Source: Mortierella alpina (lineage: Eukaryota > Mortierellomycota > Mortierellomycetes > Mortierellales > Mortierellaceae). From it: a stretch of 64,000 nt of DNA. The DNA lies in assembly GCA_029449245.1 (NCBI GenBank), contig JANATF010000005.1, positions 248,001 through 312,000 on the forward strand. The letters run 5' to 3'. Both the position numbers and the translations under genes were made by a program. Below the pieces are notes generated by a model that saw only the letters and a list, made by a program, of their open reading frames with translations, did not search any database and had not been told where the DNA came from. This document shows positions 55,301 through 64,000 of this stretch, in pieces. Position 1 is the stretch's first letter, and every line of letters starts with the position of its first letter.

Positions 55301-58300
55301 CTGCAAGTGGCACCGTCTCCCCTAGTGGCACCGCGTCTGTTAGTGGCACAGTCTCTCCTAGCGGCACGCTCAGCGTCTCTCCTAGTGGCACCATCTCTCC
55401 TACCAACAACCCTACTAAGCCTGTTACCACCAGCAAGCACACCACAACCCACAATCCCACTACGCTTGGCACTACCAGCAAGCACACCACTACCCACAAT
55501 CCCACTACGCCTTTTACCACCAACAAGCACACCACTACCCCCAATCCTACTAAGCCTGTTACCACCCACAGGCATACCACTAGTGGCACAGCGTCTCCTA
55601 GCGGCACCGCCCCTCCTAGCGGTACCGTCTCTCATAGCGGAACACTCAGTGTCACTCCTAGTGAAACGCTCAGTGTCTCTCCTAGCGGAACGCTTAGTGT
55701 CTCTGCTAGCTGCACCGCGTCTCCTAGTGGCACCATCTCCCCCACCAACAACCCTACTAAGCCTGTTACCACCAGCAAGCACACCACAACCCACAATCCC
55801 ACTACGCTTGTCACTACCAGCAAGCACACCACTACCCACAATCACACTACGCCTGTTACCACCAACAAGCACACCACTACACCCAATCCTACCAAGCCTG
55901 TTACCACCCACAAGCATACCACTAGTGGCACAGCGTCTCCTAGCGGCACCGCCCCTCCTAGCGGTACCGTCTCTCCAAGTGGCACCGTCTCTCCTAGCGG
56001 TACCGTCTCTCCAAGTGGCACCGTCTCTCCAAGTGGCACCGTCTCTCCTAGCGGTACAGTCCCTCCTAGCGGTACAGTCTCTCCTAGCGAAACGCTTAGT
56101 ATCTCTCCTAGTGGCACCGCGTCTCCTAGTGGCACCGCATCTGCTAGTGGAACAGTCAGTATCTCTCGTAGCGGCACCGCATCTCCTAGTGGCACCGTCT
56201 CTCCTAGCGGCACGCTCAGCGTCTCTCCCAGCGGCACACTCAGCGTCTCCCCTAGTGGCTCCGCATCTGCTAGCGGCACCGTCTCTCCTAGCGGAACACT
56301 CAGTGTCTCTCCTAGTGGCACCGTCTCTCCAAGTGGCACCGTGTCTCCAAGTGGCACCGTGTCTCCAAGTGGCACCGTCTCTCCAAGTGGCACCGTGTCT
56401 CCAAGTGGCACCGTCTCTCCAAGTGGCACCAACTCTCGAAGTGGCACCGTCTCTCCAAGAGGCACCACATCTCCAAGTGGGACCGTCTCTCCAAGTGGGA
56501 CCGTCTCTCCAAGTGGCACCGTCTCTCCAAGTGGCACCGTCTCTCCAAGTGGCACCGTCTCTCCAAGTGGCGTCGTCTCTCCAAGTGGCACCGTCTCTCC
56601 AAGTGGCACCGTCTCTACTAGTGGCACCGCGTCTCCTAGTGGCACCGCGTCTCCTAGTGGCACCGCGTCTCCTAGTGGCACCGCGTCTCCTAGTGGCACC
56701 GCGTCTCCTAGTGGCACCGCGTCTCCTAGTGGCACCGTCTCTCCTAGCGGCACGCTCAGCGTCTCTCCTAGTGGCACCGTCTCTCCTAGCGGAACGCTCA
56801 GTGTCTCTCCTAGCGGTACCGCGTCTCTTAGTGGCACCGCATCTCCTAGTGGCACCGTATCTCCTACCAACAACCCTACTAAGCCTGTTACCACCAACAG
56901 GCACACCACTACCCACAAACCCACTACGCTTGTCACTACCAGCAAGCACACCACTCCTACTAAGCCTGTCACTACCAACAAGCACACCACTCCTACTAAG
57001 CCTGTCACTACCAGCAAGCACACCACTACCCACAATCCCACTCAGCCTGTCACTACCGGCAAGCACACCACAACCCACAACCCCACTACGCTTGTCACTA
57101 CTGGCAAGCACACCACTACCCCCAATCCCACTCAGCCTGTCACTACCGGCAAGCACACCACAACCCACAATCCCACTACGCTTGTCACTACCAACAAGCA
57201 CAGCACAACCCATAACCCCACTACGCTTGTCACTACCATCAAGCATACCACAACCCCCAATCCCACTCAGCCTGTCACTACCGGCAAGCACACCACTACC
57301 CACAACCCCTCTACGCTTGTCACTACCATCAAGCACAGCACAACCCACAATCCCACTACGCTTGTCACTACTAACAAGCACACCACTACCCCCAATCCCA
57401 CTCAGCCTGTCACTACCGGCAAGCACACCACAACCCACAATCCTACTCAGCCTGTCACTACCATCAAGCACACCACAACCCATAACCCCACTACGCTTGT
57501 CACTACCATCAAGCATACCACAACCCACAATCCCACTACGCTTGTCACTACCAACAAGCACACCACTACCCCCAATCCCACTCAGCCTGTCACTACCGGT
57601 AAGCACACCACAACCCACAATCCCACTACGCTTGTCACTACCAACAAGCACACCACTACCCCCAATCCCACTCAGCCTGTCACTACCGGCAAGCACACCA
57701 CAACCCACAATCCTACTCAGCCTGTCACTACCAACAAGCACACCACTACCCCCAATCCCACTCAGCCTGTCACTACCGGCAAGCACACCACAACCCACAA
57801 TCCCACTACGCTTGTCACTACCAACAAGCACAGCACAACCCATAACCCCACTACGCTTGTCACTACCATCAAGCATACCACAACCCCCAATCCCACTCAG
57901 CCTGTCACTACCGGCAAGCACACCACAACCCACAATCCCACTACGCTTGTCACTACTGGCAAGCACACCACTACCCCCAATCCCACTCAGCCTGTCACTA
58001 CCGGCAAGCACACCACAACCCACAATCCCACTACGCTTGTCACTACCAACAAGCACAGCACTACCCCCAATCCCACTCAGCCTGTCACTACCAGCAAGCA
58101 CAGCACAACCCACAATCCCACTACGCTTGTCACTACCAACAAGCACACCACTACCCCCAATCCTACTCAGCCTGTCACTACCATCAAGCACACCACAACC
58201 CATAACCCCACTACGCTTGTCACTACCAACAAGCACACCACTACCCCCAATCCCACTCAGCCTGTCACTACCGGCAAGCATACCACAACCCACAATCCCA

Positions 58301-61300
58301 CTACGCTTGTCACTACCAACAAGCACACCACTACCCCCAATCCCACTCAGCCTGTCACTACCGGCAAGCACACCACAACCCACAATCCCACTACGCCTGT
58401 CACTACCGGCAAGCACACCACAACCCACAATCCTACTCAGCCTGTCACTACCAACAAGCACACCACTACCCCCAATCCCACTCAGCCTGTCACTACCGGC
58501 AAGCACACCACAACCCACAATCCCACTACGCTTGTCACTACTGGCAAGCACACCACTACCCCCAATCCCACTCAGCCTGTCACTACCGGCAAGCACACCA
58601 CAACCCACAATCCCACTACGCTTGTCACTACCAACAAGCACAGCACTACCCCCAATCCCACTCAGCCTGTCACTACCAGCAAGCACAGCACAACCCACAA
58701 TCCCACTACGCTTGTCACTACCAACAAGCACACCACTACCCCCAATCCTACTCAGCCTGTCACTACCATCAAGCACACCACAACCCATAACCCCACTACG
58801 CTTGTCACTACTGGCAAGCATACCACAACCCCCAATCCCACTCAGCCTGTCACTACCGGCAAGCACACCACAACCCACAATCCCACTACGCTTGTCACTA
58901 CTGGCAAGCACACCACTACCCCCAATCCCACTCAGCCTGTCACTACCGGCAAGCACACCACAACCCACAATCCCACTACGCTTGTCACTACCAACAAGCA
59001 CAGCACTACCCCCAATCCCACTCAGCCTGTCACTACCAGCAAGCACAGCACAACCCACAATCCCACTACGCTTGTCACTACTAACAAGCACACCACTACC
59101 CCCAATCCCACTCAGCCTGTCACTACCGGCAAGCACACCACAACCCACAATCCTACTCAGCCTGTCACTACCATCAAGCACACCACAACCCATAACCCCA
59201 CTACGCTTGTCACTACCATCAAGCATACCACAACCCACAATCCCACTACGCTTGTCACTACCAACAAGCACACCACTACCCCCAATCCCACTCAGCCTGT
59301 CACTACCGGTAAGCACATCACAACCCACAATCCCACTACGCTTGTCACTACCAACAAGCACACCACTACCCCCAATCCCACTCAGCCTGTCACTACCGGC
59401 AAGCACACCACAACCCACAATCCTACTCAGCCTGTCACTACCAACAAGCACACCACTACCCCCAATCCCACTCAGCCTGTCACTACCGGCAAGCACACCA
59501 CAACCCACAATCCCACTACGCTTGTCACTACCAACAAGCACAGCACAACCCATAACCCCACTACGCTTGTCACTACCATCAAGCATACCACAACCCCCAA
59601 TCCCACTCAGCCTGTCACTACCGGCAAGCACACCACTACCCACAACCCCTCTACGCTTGTCACTACCATCAAGCACAGCACAACCCACAATCCCACTACG
59701 CTTGTCACTACTAACAAGCACACCACTACCCCCAATCCCACTCAGCCTGTCACTACCGGCAAGCACACCACTACCCACAACCCCTCTACGCTTGTCACTA
59801 CCATCAAGCATACCACAACCCATAATCCCACTACGCTTGTCACTACCAACAAGCACACCACTACCCCCAATCCCACTCAGCCTGTCACTACCGGCAAGCA
59901 TACCACAACCCACAATCCCACTACGCTTGTCACTACCAACAAGCACACCACTACCCCCAATCCCACTCAGCCTGTCACTACCGGCAAGCACACCACAACC
60001 CACAATCCCACTACGCTTGTCACTACTGGCAAGCACACCACTACCCCCAATCCCACTCAGCCTGTCACTACCGGCAAGCACACCACAACCCACAATCCCA
60101 CTACGCTTGTCACTACCAACAAGCACAGCACTACCCCCAATCCCACTCAGCCTGTCACTACCAGCAAGCACAGCACAACCCACAATCCCACTACGCTTGT
60201 CACTACCAACAAGCACACCACTACCCCCAATCCTACTCAGCCTGTCACTACCATCAAGCACACCACAACCCATAACCCCACTACGCTTGTCACTACTGGC
60301 AAGCATACCACAACCCATAACCCCACTACGCTTGTCACTACCAACAAGCACACCACTACCCCCAATCCCACTCAGCCTGTCACTACCAGCAAGCTCAGCA
60401 CAACCCACAATCCCACTACGCTTGTCACTACCAACAAGCACACCACTACCCCCAATCCTACTCAGCCTGTCACTACCAACAAGCACACCACTACCCCCAA
60501 TCCCACTCAGCCTGTCACTACCGGCAAGCACACCACAACCCACAATCCCACTACGCTTGTCACTACCAACAAGCACACCACTACCCCCAATCCCACTCAG
60601 CCTGTCACTACCAGCAAGCACAGCACAACCCACAATCCCACTACGCTTGTCACTACCAACAAGCACACCACTACCCCCAATCCTACTCAGCCTGTCACTA
60701 CCATCAAGCACACCACAACCCATAACCCCACTACGCTTGTCACTACCAACAAGCACAGCACAACCCATAACCCCACTACGCTTGTCACTACCATCAAGCA
60801 TACCACAACCCCCAATCCCACTCAGCCTGTCACTACCGGCAAGCACACCACAACCCACAATCCCACTACGCTTGTCACTACCAACAAGCACACCACTACC
60901 CCCAATCCCACTCAGCCTGTCACTACCAGCAAGCACAGCACAACCCACAATCCCACTACGCTTGCCACTACCAACAAGCACACCACTACCCCCAATCCTA
61001 CTCAGCCTGTCACTACCATCAAGCACACCACAACCCACAATCCCACTACGCTTGTCACTACCAACAAGCACAGCACAACCCATAACCCCACTACGCTTGT
61101 CACTACCATCAAGCATACCACAACCCCCAATCCCACTCAGCCTGTCACTACCGGCAAGCACACCACAACCCACAATCCCACTACGCTTGTCACTACCAAC
61201 AAGCACACCACTACCCACAACCCCTCTACGCTTGTCACTACCATCAAGCACAGCACAACCCACAATCCCACTACGCTTGTCACTACTAACAAGCACACCA

Positions 61301-64000
61301 CTACCCCCAATCCCACTCAGCCTGTCACTACCGGCAAGCACACCACTACCCACAACCCCTCTACGCTTGTCACTACCATCAAGCATACCACAACCCATAA
61401 TCCCACTACGCTTGTCACTACCAACAAGCACACCACTACCCCCAATCCCACTCAGCCTGTCACTACCGGCAAGCATACCACAACCCACAATCCCACTACG
61501 CTTGTCACTACCAACAAGCACACCACTACCCCCAATCCCACTCAGCCTGTCACTACCGGCAAGCACACCACAACCCACAATCCCACTACGCTTGTCACTA
61601 CTGGCAAGCACACCACTACCCCCAATCCCACTCAGCCTGTCACTACCGGCAAGCACACCACAACCCACAATCCCACTACGCTTGTCACTACCAACAAGCA
61701 CAGCACTACCCCCAATCCCACTCAGCCTGTCACTACCAGCAAGCACAGCACAACCCACAATCCCACTACGCTTGTCACTACCAACAAGCACACCACTACC
61801 CCCAATCCTACTCAGCCTGTCACTACCATCAAGCACACCACAACCCATAACCCCACTACGCTTGTCACTACTGGCAAGCATACCACAACCCATAACCCCA
61901 CTACGCTTGTCACTACCATCAAGCATACCACAACCCCCAATCCCACTCAGCCTGTCACTACCGGCAAGCACACCACAACCCACAATCCCACTACGCTTGT
62001 CACTACCAACAAGCACACCACTACCCCCAATCCTACTCAGCCTGTCACTACCATCAAGCACACCACAACCCATAACCCCACTACGCTTGTCACTACTGGC
62101 AAGCATACCACAACCCATAACCCCACTACGCTTGTCACTACCATCAAGCATACCACAACCCCCAATCCCACTCAGCCTGTCACTACCGGCAAGCACAGCA
62201 CAACCCACAATCCCACTACGCTTGTCACTACCAACAAGCACACCACTACCCCCAATCCTACTCAGCCTGTCACTACCATCAAGCACACCACAACCCATAA
62301 CCCCACTACGCTTGTCACTACTGGCAAGCATACCACAACCCATAACCCCACTACGCTTGTCACTACCAACAAGCACACCACTACCCCGAATCCTACTCAG
62401 CCTGTCACTACCATCAAGCACACCACAACCCATAACCCCACTACGCTTGTCACTACCAGCAAGCACACCACAACCCACAATCCCACTACGCTTGTCACTA
62501 CCAACAAGCACACCACTACCCCCAATCCCACTCAGCCTGTCACTACCAGCAAGCACAGCACAACCCACAATCCCACTACGCTTGTCACTACCAACAAGCA
62601 CACCACTACCCCCAATCCTAATCAGCCTGTCACTACCATCAAGCACACCACAACCCATAACCCCACTACGCTTGTCACTACCGGCAAGCATACCACAACC
62701 CACAATCCCACTACGCTTGTCACTACCAACAAGCACACCACTACCCCCAATCCCACTCAGCCTGTCACTACCGGCAAGCACACCACAACCCACAATCCCA
62801 CTACGCCTGTCACTACCGGCAAGCACACCACAACCCACAATCCTACTCAGCCTGTCACTACCAACAAGCACACCACTACCCCCAATCCCACTCAGCCTGT
62901 CACTACCGGCAAGCACACCACAACCCACAATCCCACTACGCTTGTCACTACCAACAAGCACAGCACTACCCCCAATCCCACTCAGCCTGTCACTACCGGC
63001 AAGCACAGCACAACCCACAATCCCACTACGCTTGTCACTACCAACAAGCACACCACTACCCCCAATCCTACTCAGCCTGTCACTACCATCAAGCACACCA
63101 CAACCCATAACCCCACTACGCTTGTCACTACTGGCAAGCATACCACAACCCATAACCCCACTACGCTTGTCACTACCAACAAGCACACCACTACCCCGAA
63201 TCCTACTCAGCCTGTCACTACCATCAAGCACACCACAACCCATAACCCCACTACGCTTGTCACTACCAGCAAGCACACCACAACCCACAATCCCACTACG
63301 CTTGTCACTACCAACAAGCACACCACTACCCCCAATCCCACTCAGCCTGTCACTACCAGCAAGCACAGCACAACCCACAATCCCACTACGCTTGTCACTA
63401 CCAACAAGCACACCACTACCCCCAATCCTAATCAGCCTGTCACTACCATCAAGCACACCACAACCCATAACCCCACTACGCTTGTCACTACTGGCAAGCA
63501 TACCACAACCCATAACCCCACTACGCTTGTCACTACCAACAAGCACACCACTACCCCGAATCCTACTCAGCCTGTCACTACCATCAAGCACACCACAACC
63601 CATAACCCCACTACGCTTGTCACTACCAGCAAGCACACCACAACCCACAATCCCACTACGCTTGTCACTACCAACAAGCACACCACTACCCCCAATCCCA
63701 CTCAGCCTGTCACTACCAGCAAGCACAGCACAACCCACAATCCCACTACGCTTGTCACTACCAACAAGCACACCACTACCCCCAATCCCACTCAGCCTGT
63801 CACTACCGGCAAGCACACCACTACCCACAACCCCTCTACGCTTGTCACTACCATCAAGCACACCACGACCCATAACCCCACTACGCTTGTCACTACCATC
63901 AAGCATACCACAACCCACAATCCCACTACGCTTGTCACTACCATCAAACCTACAAAGACCACCACTAGGCCTGCGGTGACGACCACCGTGGCTGTTAAGA
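52369..64000 (+). CDS. Giant secreted mucin-like Thr/Ser/Pro/His repeat protein (3' end beyond the window)
   Basis: Reading frame open from the ATG at 52369 to the window edge, more than 3870 codons. Residues 1-20 form a signal peptide (M-K-L-L-L-P-C, hydrophobic, ending A-S-A-Q). Residues about 21-80 are unique, with C-G-C and C-S-Y-P-D-C. Next come Ser/Thr blocks with G-T-L-S and P-S-G-T-V-S units; two G-G-H-C-V-(R/K)-H motifs near residues 205-222 recur about 178 residues later. From about 53,700 to 56,860, P-S-G-T-(V/A)-S blocks alternate with K-H-T-T-T blocks; from 57,001 on come 15-residue units, mainly K-H-T-T-T-P-N-P-T-Q-P-V-T-T-x and K-H-T-T-T-H-N-P-T-T-L-V-T-T-x. At the edge the repeat breaks into T-T-R-P-A-V-T-T-T-V-A-V-K, so a C-terminal domain probably follows. 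Heavy O-glycosylation is likely; repeat N-P-T sites are blocked by Pro for N-glycosylation. A cell-wall or secreted role is inferred. Confidence 0.85.
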   Translation, partial: MKLLLPCAAVALLLAVASAQPEQQLNGDADQIAGAAVGEFYPIIHRDKPPVCGCPSSELSSTTRATPTTTIPCSYPDCHNTTPTGTLSATHSGTLSATHSGTLSATPTETLSATHGTTTTTPSGTLSGTHSHSSTPSGTPSVSHSATPSGFPSGSLSVSPSGSTSPSGTTSPSGTVSPSGTLSVSPSATSSITTSATPSGHSTTGGHCVRHTTTTGGHCVKHTTTTINPTEPATTTKPTTPITTNKHTTTPNPTKPVTTNKHTTSGTASTSGTVSPSRTLSVSPSGTLSISPSGSASASGTVSPSGIASASGTISPSGTLSVSPSGTASPRGTISPSRTLSVSRSGTASPSGNVSPSETLSVSPSATTRITTSATPSGHSTTGGHCVRHTITTGGHCVKHTTTTINPTEPATTTKPTTPITTNKHTTTPNPTKPVTTNKHTTSGTASTSGTVSPSGTLSVSPSGTLSISPSGSPSASGTVSPSGTASASGTVSPSGTLSVSPSGTLSISPSGSASASGTVSHSGTASASGTVSPSGTASVSGTVSPSGTLSVSPSGTTSASGTVSPSGTISVSPSGTASPSGTASASGTASASGTLSASRSGTASPSGTVPPSGTLSVSPSGTISPTNNPTKPVTTSKHTTTHNPTTLVTTSKHTTTHNPTTPFTTNKHTTTPNPTKPVTTHRHTTSGTASPSGTAPPSGTVSHSGTLSVSPSETLSVSPSGTLSVSASGTASPSGTISPTNNPTKPVTTSKHTTTHNPTTLVTTNKHTTTHNPTQPVTTSKHTTTHNPTTLVTTGKHTTTHNPTTLVTTNKHTTTPNPTQPVTTGKHTTTHNPTTLVTTSKHTTTHNHTTLVTTNKHTTTPNPTKPVTTNKHTTSGTASPSGTAPPSGTVSPGGTISPSGTLSVSPSGTASPSGTASASGTASASGTLSVSRSGTASASGTVSPSGTLSVSPSGTLSISPSGSASASGTVSRSGTASASGTVSPSGTASVSGTVSPSGTLSVSPSGTISPTNNPTKPVTTSKHTTTHNPTTLGTTSKHTTTHNPTTPFTTNKHTTTPNPTKPVTTHRHTTSGTASPSGTAPPSGTVSHSGTLSVTPSETLSVSPSGTLSVSASCTASPSGTISPTNNPTKPVTTSKHTTTHNPTTLVTTSKHTTTHNHTTPVTTNKHTTTPNPTKPVTTHKHTTSGTASPSGTAPPSGTVSPSGTVSPSGTVSPSGTVSPSGTVSPSGTVPPSGTVSPSETLSISPSGTASPSGTASASGTVSISRSGTASPSGTVSPSGTLSVSPSGTLSVSPSGSASASGTVSPSGTLSVSPSGTVSPSGTVSPSGTVSPSGTVSPSGTVSPSGTVSPSGTNSRSGTVSPRGTTSPSGTVSPSGTVSPSGTVSPSGTVSPSGTVSPSGVVSPSGTVSPSGTVSTSGTASPSGTASPSGTASPSGTASPSGTASPSGTASPSGTVSPSGTLSVSPSGTVSPSGTLSVSPSGTASLSGTASPSGTVSPTNNPTKPVTTNRHTTTHKPTTLVTTSKHTTPTKPVTTNKHTTPTKPVTTSKHTTTHNPTQPVTTGKHTTTHNPTTLVTTGKHTTTPNPTQPVTTGKHTTTHNPTTLVTTNKHSTTHNPTTLVTTIKHTTTPNPTQPVTTGKHTTTHNPSTLVTTIKHSTTHNPTTLVTTNKHTTTPNPTQPVTTGKHTTTHNPTQPVTTIKHTTTHNPTTLVTTIKHTTTHNPTTLVTTNKHTTTPNPTQPVTTGKHTTTHNPTTLVTTNKHTTTPNPTQPVTTGKHTTTHNPTQPVTTNKHTTTPNPTQPVTTGKHTTTHNPTTLVTTNKHSTTHNPTTLVTTIKHTTTPNPTQPVTTGKHTTTHNPTTLVTTGKHTTTPNPTQPVTTGKHTTTHNPTTLVTTNKHSTTPNPTQPVTTSKHSTTHNPTTLVTTNKHTTTPNPTQPVTTIKHTTTHNPTTLVTTNKHTTTPNPTQPVTTGKHTTTHNPTTLVTTNKHTTTPNPTQPVTTGKHTTTHNPTTPVTTGKHTTTHNPTQPVTTNKHTTTPNPTQPVTTGKHTTTHNPTTLVTTGKHTTTPNPTQPVTTGKHTTTHNPTTLVTTNKHSTTPNPTQPVTTSKHSTTHNPTTLVTTNKHTTTPNPTQPVTTIKHTTTHNPTTLVTTGKHTTTPNPTQPVTTGKHTTTHNPTTLVTTGKHTTTPNPTQPVTTGKHTTTHNPTTLVTTNKHSTTPNPTQPVTTSKHSTTHNPTTLVTTNKHTTTPNPTQPVTTGKHTTTHNPTQPVTTIKHTTTHNPTTLVTTIKHTTTHNPTTLVTTNKHTTTPNPTQPVTTGKHITTHNPTTLVTTNKHTTTPNPTQPVTTGKHTTTHNPTQPVTTNKHTTTPNPTQPVTTGKHTTTHNPTTLVTTNKHSTTHNPTTLVTTIKHTTTPNPTQPVTTGKHTTTHNPSTLVTTIKHSTTHNPTTLVTTNKHTTTPNPTQPVTTGKHTTTHNPSTLVTTIKHTTTHNPTTLVTTNKHTTTPNPTQPVTTGKHTTTHNPTTLVTTNKHTTTPNPTQPVTTGKHTTTHNPTTLVTTGKHTTTPNPTQPVTTGKHTTTHNPTTLVTTNKHSTTPNPTQPVTTSKHSTTHNPTTLVTTNKHTTTPNPTQPVTTIKHTTTHNPTTLVTTGKHTTTHNPTTLVTTNKHTTTPNPTQPVTTSKLSTTHNPTTLVTTNKHTTTPNPTQPVTTNKHTTTPNPTQPVTTGKHTTTHNPTTLVTTNKHTTTPNPTQPVTTSKHSTTHNPTTLVTTNKHTTTPNPTQPVTTIKHTTTHNPTTLVTTNKHSTTHNPTTLVTTIKHTTTPNPTQPVTTGKHTTTHNPTTLVTTNKHTTTPNPTQPVTTSKHSTTHNPTTLATTNKHTTTPNPTQPVTTIKHTTTHNPTTLVTTNKHSTTHNPTTLVTTIKHTTTPNPTQPVTTGKHTTTHNPTTLVTTNKHTTTHNPSTLVTTIKHSTTHNPTTLVTTNKHTTTPNPTQPVTTGKHTTTHNPSTLVTTIKHTTTHNPTTLVTTNKHTTTPNPTQPVTTGKHTTTHNPTTLVTTNKHTTTPNPTQPVTTGKHTTTHNPTTLVTTGKHTTTPNPTQPVTTGKHTTTHNPTTLVTTNKHSTTPNPTQPVTTSKHSTTHNPTTLVTTNKHTTTPNPTQPVTTIKHTTTHNPTTLVTTGKHTTTHNPTTLVTTIKHTTTPNPTQPVTTGKHTTTHNPTTLVTTNKHTTTPNPTQPVTTIKHTTTHNPTTLVTTGKHTTTHNPTTLVTTIKHTTTPNPTQPVTTGKHSTTHNPTTLVTTNKHTTTPNPTQPVTTIKHTTTHNPTTLVTTGKHTTTHNPTTLVTTNKHTTTPNPTQPVTTIKHTTTHNPTTLVTTSKHTTTHNPTTLVTTNKHTTTPNPTQPVTTSKHSTTHNPTTLVTTNKHTTTPNPNQPVTTIKHTTTHNPTTLVTTGKHTTTHNPTTLVTTNKHTTTPNPTQPVTTGKHTTTHNPTTPVTTGKHTTTHNPTQPVTTNKHTTTPNPTQPVTTGKHTTTHNPTTLVTTNKHSTTPNPTQPVTTGKHSTTHNPTTLVTTNKHTTTPNPTQPVTTIKHTTTHNPTTLVTTGKHTTTHNPTTLVTTNKHTTTPNPTQPVTTIKHTTTHNPTTLVTTSKHTTTHNPTTLVTTNKHTTTPNPTQPVTTSKHSTTHNPTTLVTTNKHTTTPNPNQPVTTIKHTTTHNPTTLVTTGKHTTTHNPTTLVTTNKHTTTPNPTQPVTTIKHTTTHNPTTLVTTSKHTTTHNPTTLVTTNKHTTTPNPTQPVTTSKHSTTHNPTTLVTTNKHTTTPNPTQPVTTGKHTTTHNPSTLVTTIKHTTTHNPTTLVTTIKHTTTHNPTTLVTTIKPTKTTTRPAVTTTVAVK
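52911..53737 (+). repeat. 534-bp-offset segmental duplication in the mucin gene
   Basis: The segment about 52,911-53,203 recurs at about 53,445-53,737 with a few substitutions. The offset of 534 bp is 178 codons, so frame is kept. Each copy carries two G-G-H-C-V motifs. Confidence 0.85.
56311..56742 (+). repeat. 18-bp tandem repeat, 24 units (P-S-G-T-x-S)
   Basis: 24 consecutive 18-bp units of the type CC(A/T)AGTGGCACCGTCTCT, without frame loss. One unit has A-A-C in place of G-T-C. Confidence 0.92.
57001..63930 (+). repeat. 45-bp tandem repeat array, 154 units in register
   Basis: Units start with (C/C)(C/T)TGTCACTACC and are each exactly 45 bp; positions 57,001 and 63,931 are in register. 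Two main variants (P-N-P-T-Q-P and H-N-P-T-T-L) mix. Higher-order copies exist: about 59,806-60,350 is nearly identical to 61,381-61,925 (offset 1575 = 35 units), and 57,241 onward matches 59,581 onward (offset 2340 = 52 units). Confidence 0.95.

Noticed and set aside
52543-63918. Minus-strand ORF of about 3790 codons, Gly/Ser/Val/Leu-rich
   Set aside because: It is the antisense of the 45-bp and 18-bp repeats; no signal peptide, no promoter, no domain. The plus frame from 52,369 has a signal peptide and TATA box.
57001-63930. CRISPR-like array
   Set aside because: Units are contiguous 45-bp direct repeats with no unique spacers, inside a eukaryotic coding frame.
53696-63979. Plus-strand ORF of about 3430 codons, Leu/Ser/Pro-rich
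   Set aside because: A shifted-frame shadow of the same repeats, beginning inside the repeat region with no leader features.

Overview
The window is nuclear DNA of a filamentous fungus. The protein set and gene style point to an early-diverging Mucoromycota lineage, most likely Mortierellaceae; that placement is inferred from general resemblance, not a database match. Support comes from short spliceosomal introns (mostly about 80-240 bp), mixed single-exon and many-exon genes, CT-rich 5' leaders, secreted proteins with fungal-type signal peptides, and classic fungal housekeeping genes. There is no sign of bacterial or organellar DNA.

Layout: 1-10.4 kb is dense housekeeping: proteasome chaperone PAC2, SPT4 (5 exons, minus), the MYST acetyltransferase ESA1, an 8-exon Gpt2/Sct1-like glycerol-3-phosphate acyltransferase, the NatB catalytic subunit NAA20, and tRNA dihydrouridine synthase DUS2. 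At 10.7-13.65 kb lies a Gln-rich zinc-finger transcription factor (minus), followed by about 12 kb with no convincing gene (13.65-25.6 kb). At 25.6-32.5 kb are a three-KH RNA-binding protein, a bacterial-type DusA dihydrouridine synthase, a short-chain dehydrogenase with an altered active site, a NiCoT nickel/cobalt permease and a small Cys-rich, probably GPI-anchored protein. At 33.2-40.7 kb, all on minus, are a DEDD 3'-5' exonuclease with a possible mitochondrial presequence, a Ser-rich hypothetical protein and an SLC17-like MFS transporter. At 41.9-43.6 kb a complete Tc1/mariner element (1651 bp, TIRs of about 291 bp identical except for a T-run) sits between the divergent MFS and RasGEF genes. 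The RasGEF runs 44.2-48.9 kb, COX8/COX7C 49.5-50.3 kb, and a small secreted Cys-rich protein 50.9-51.3 kb.

From 52,369 to the window edge one plus-strand reading frame stays open for more than 3870 codons. It starts with a clear signal peptide and encodes a giant mucin-like protein: PSGT(V/A)S repeats, then more than 150 in-register 45-bp (15-residue) Thr/Pro/His/Lys repeats. Long ORFs in other frames across it, including an antisense one of about 3790 codons, are shadows of a stop-free repeat. This locus and its promoter, which is flanked by a G-rich/C-rich inverted repeat, are the most unusual part of the window.

Exon structures were built by hand from splice consensus, preserved frame and family conservation; each multi-exon model closes in frame. 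Two introns appear to use GC-AG borders (SPT4 and the MFS transporter).
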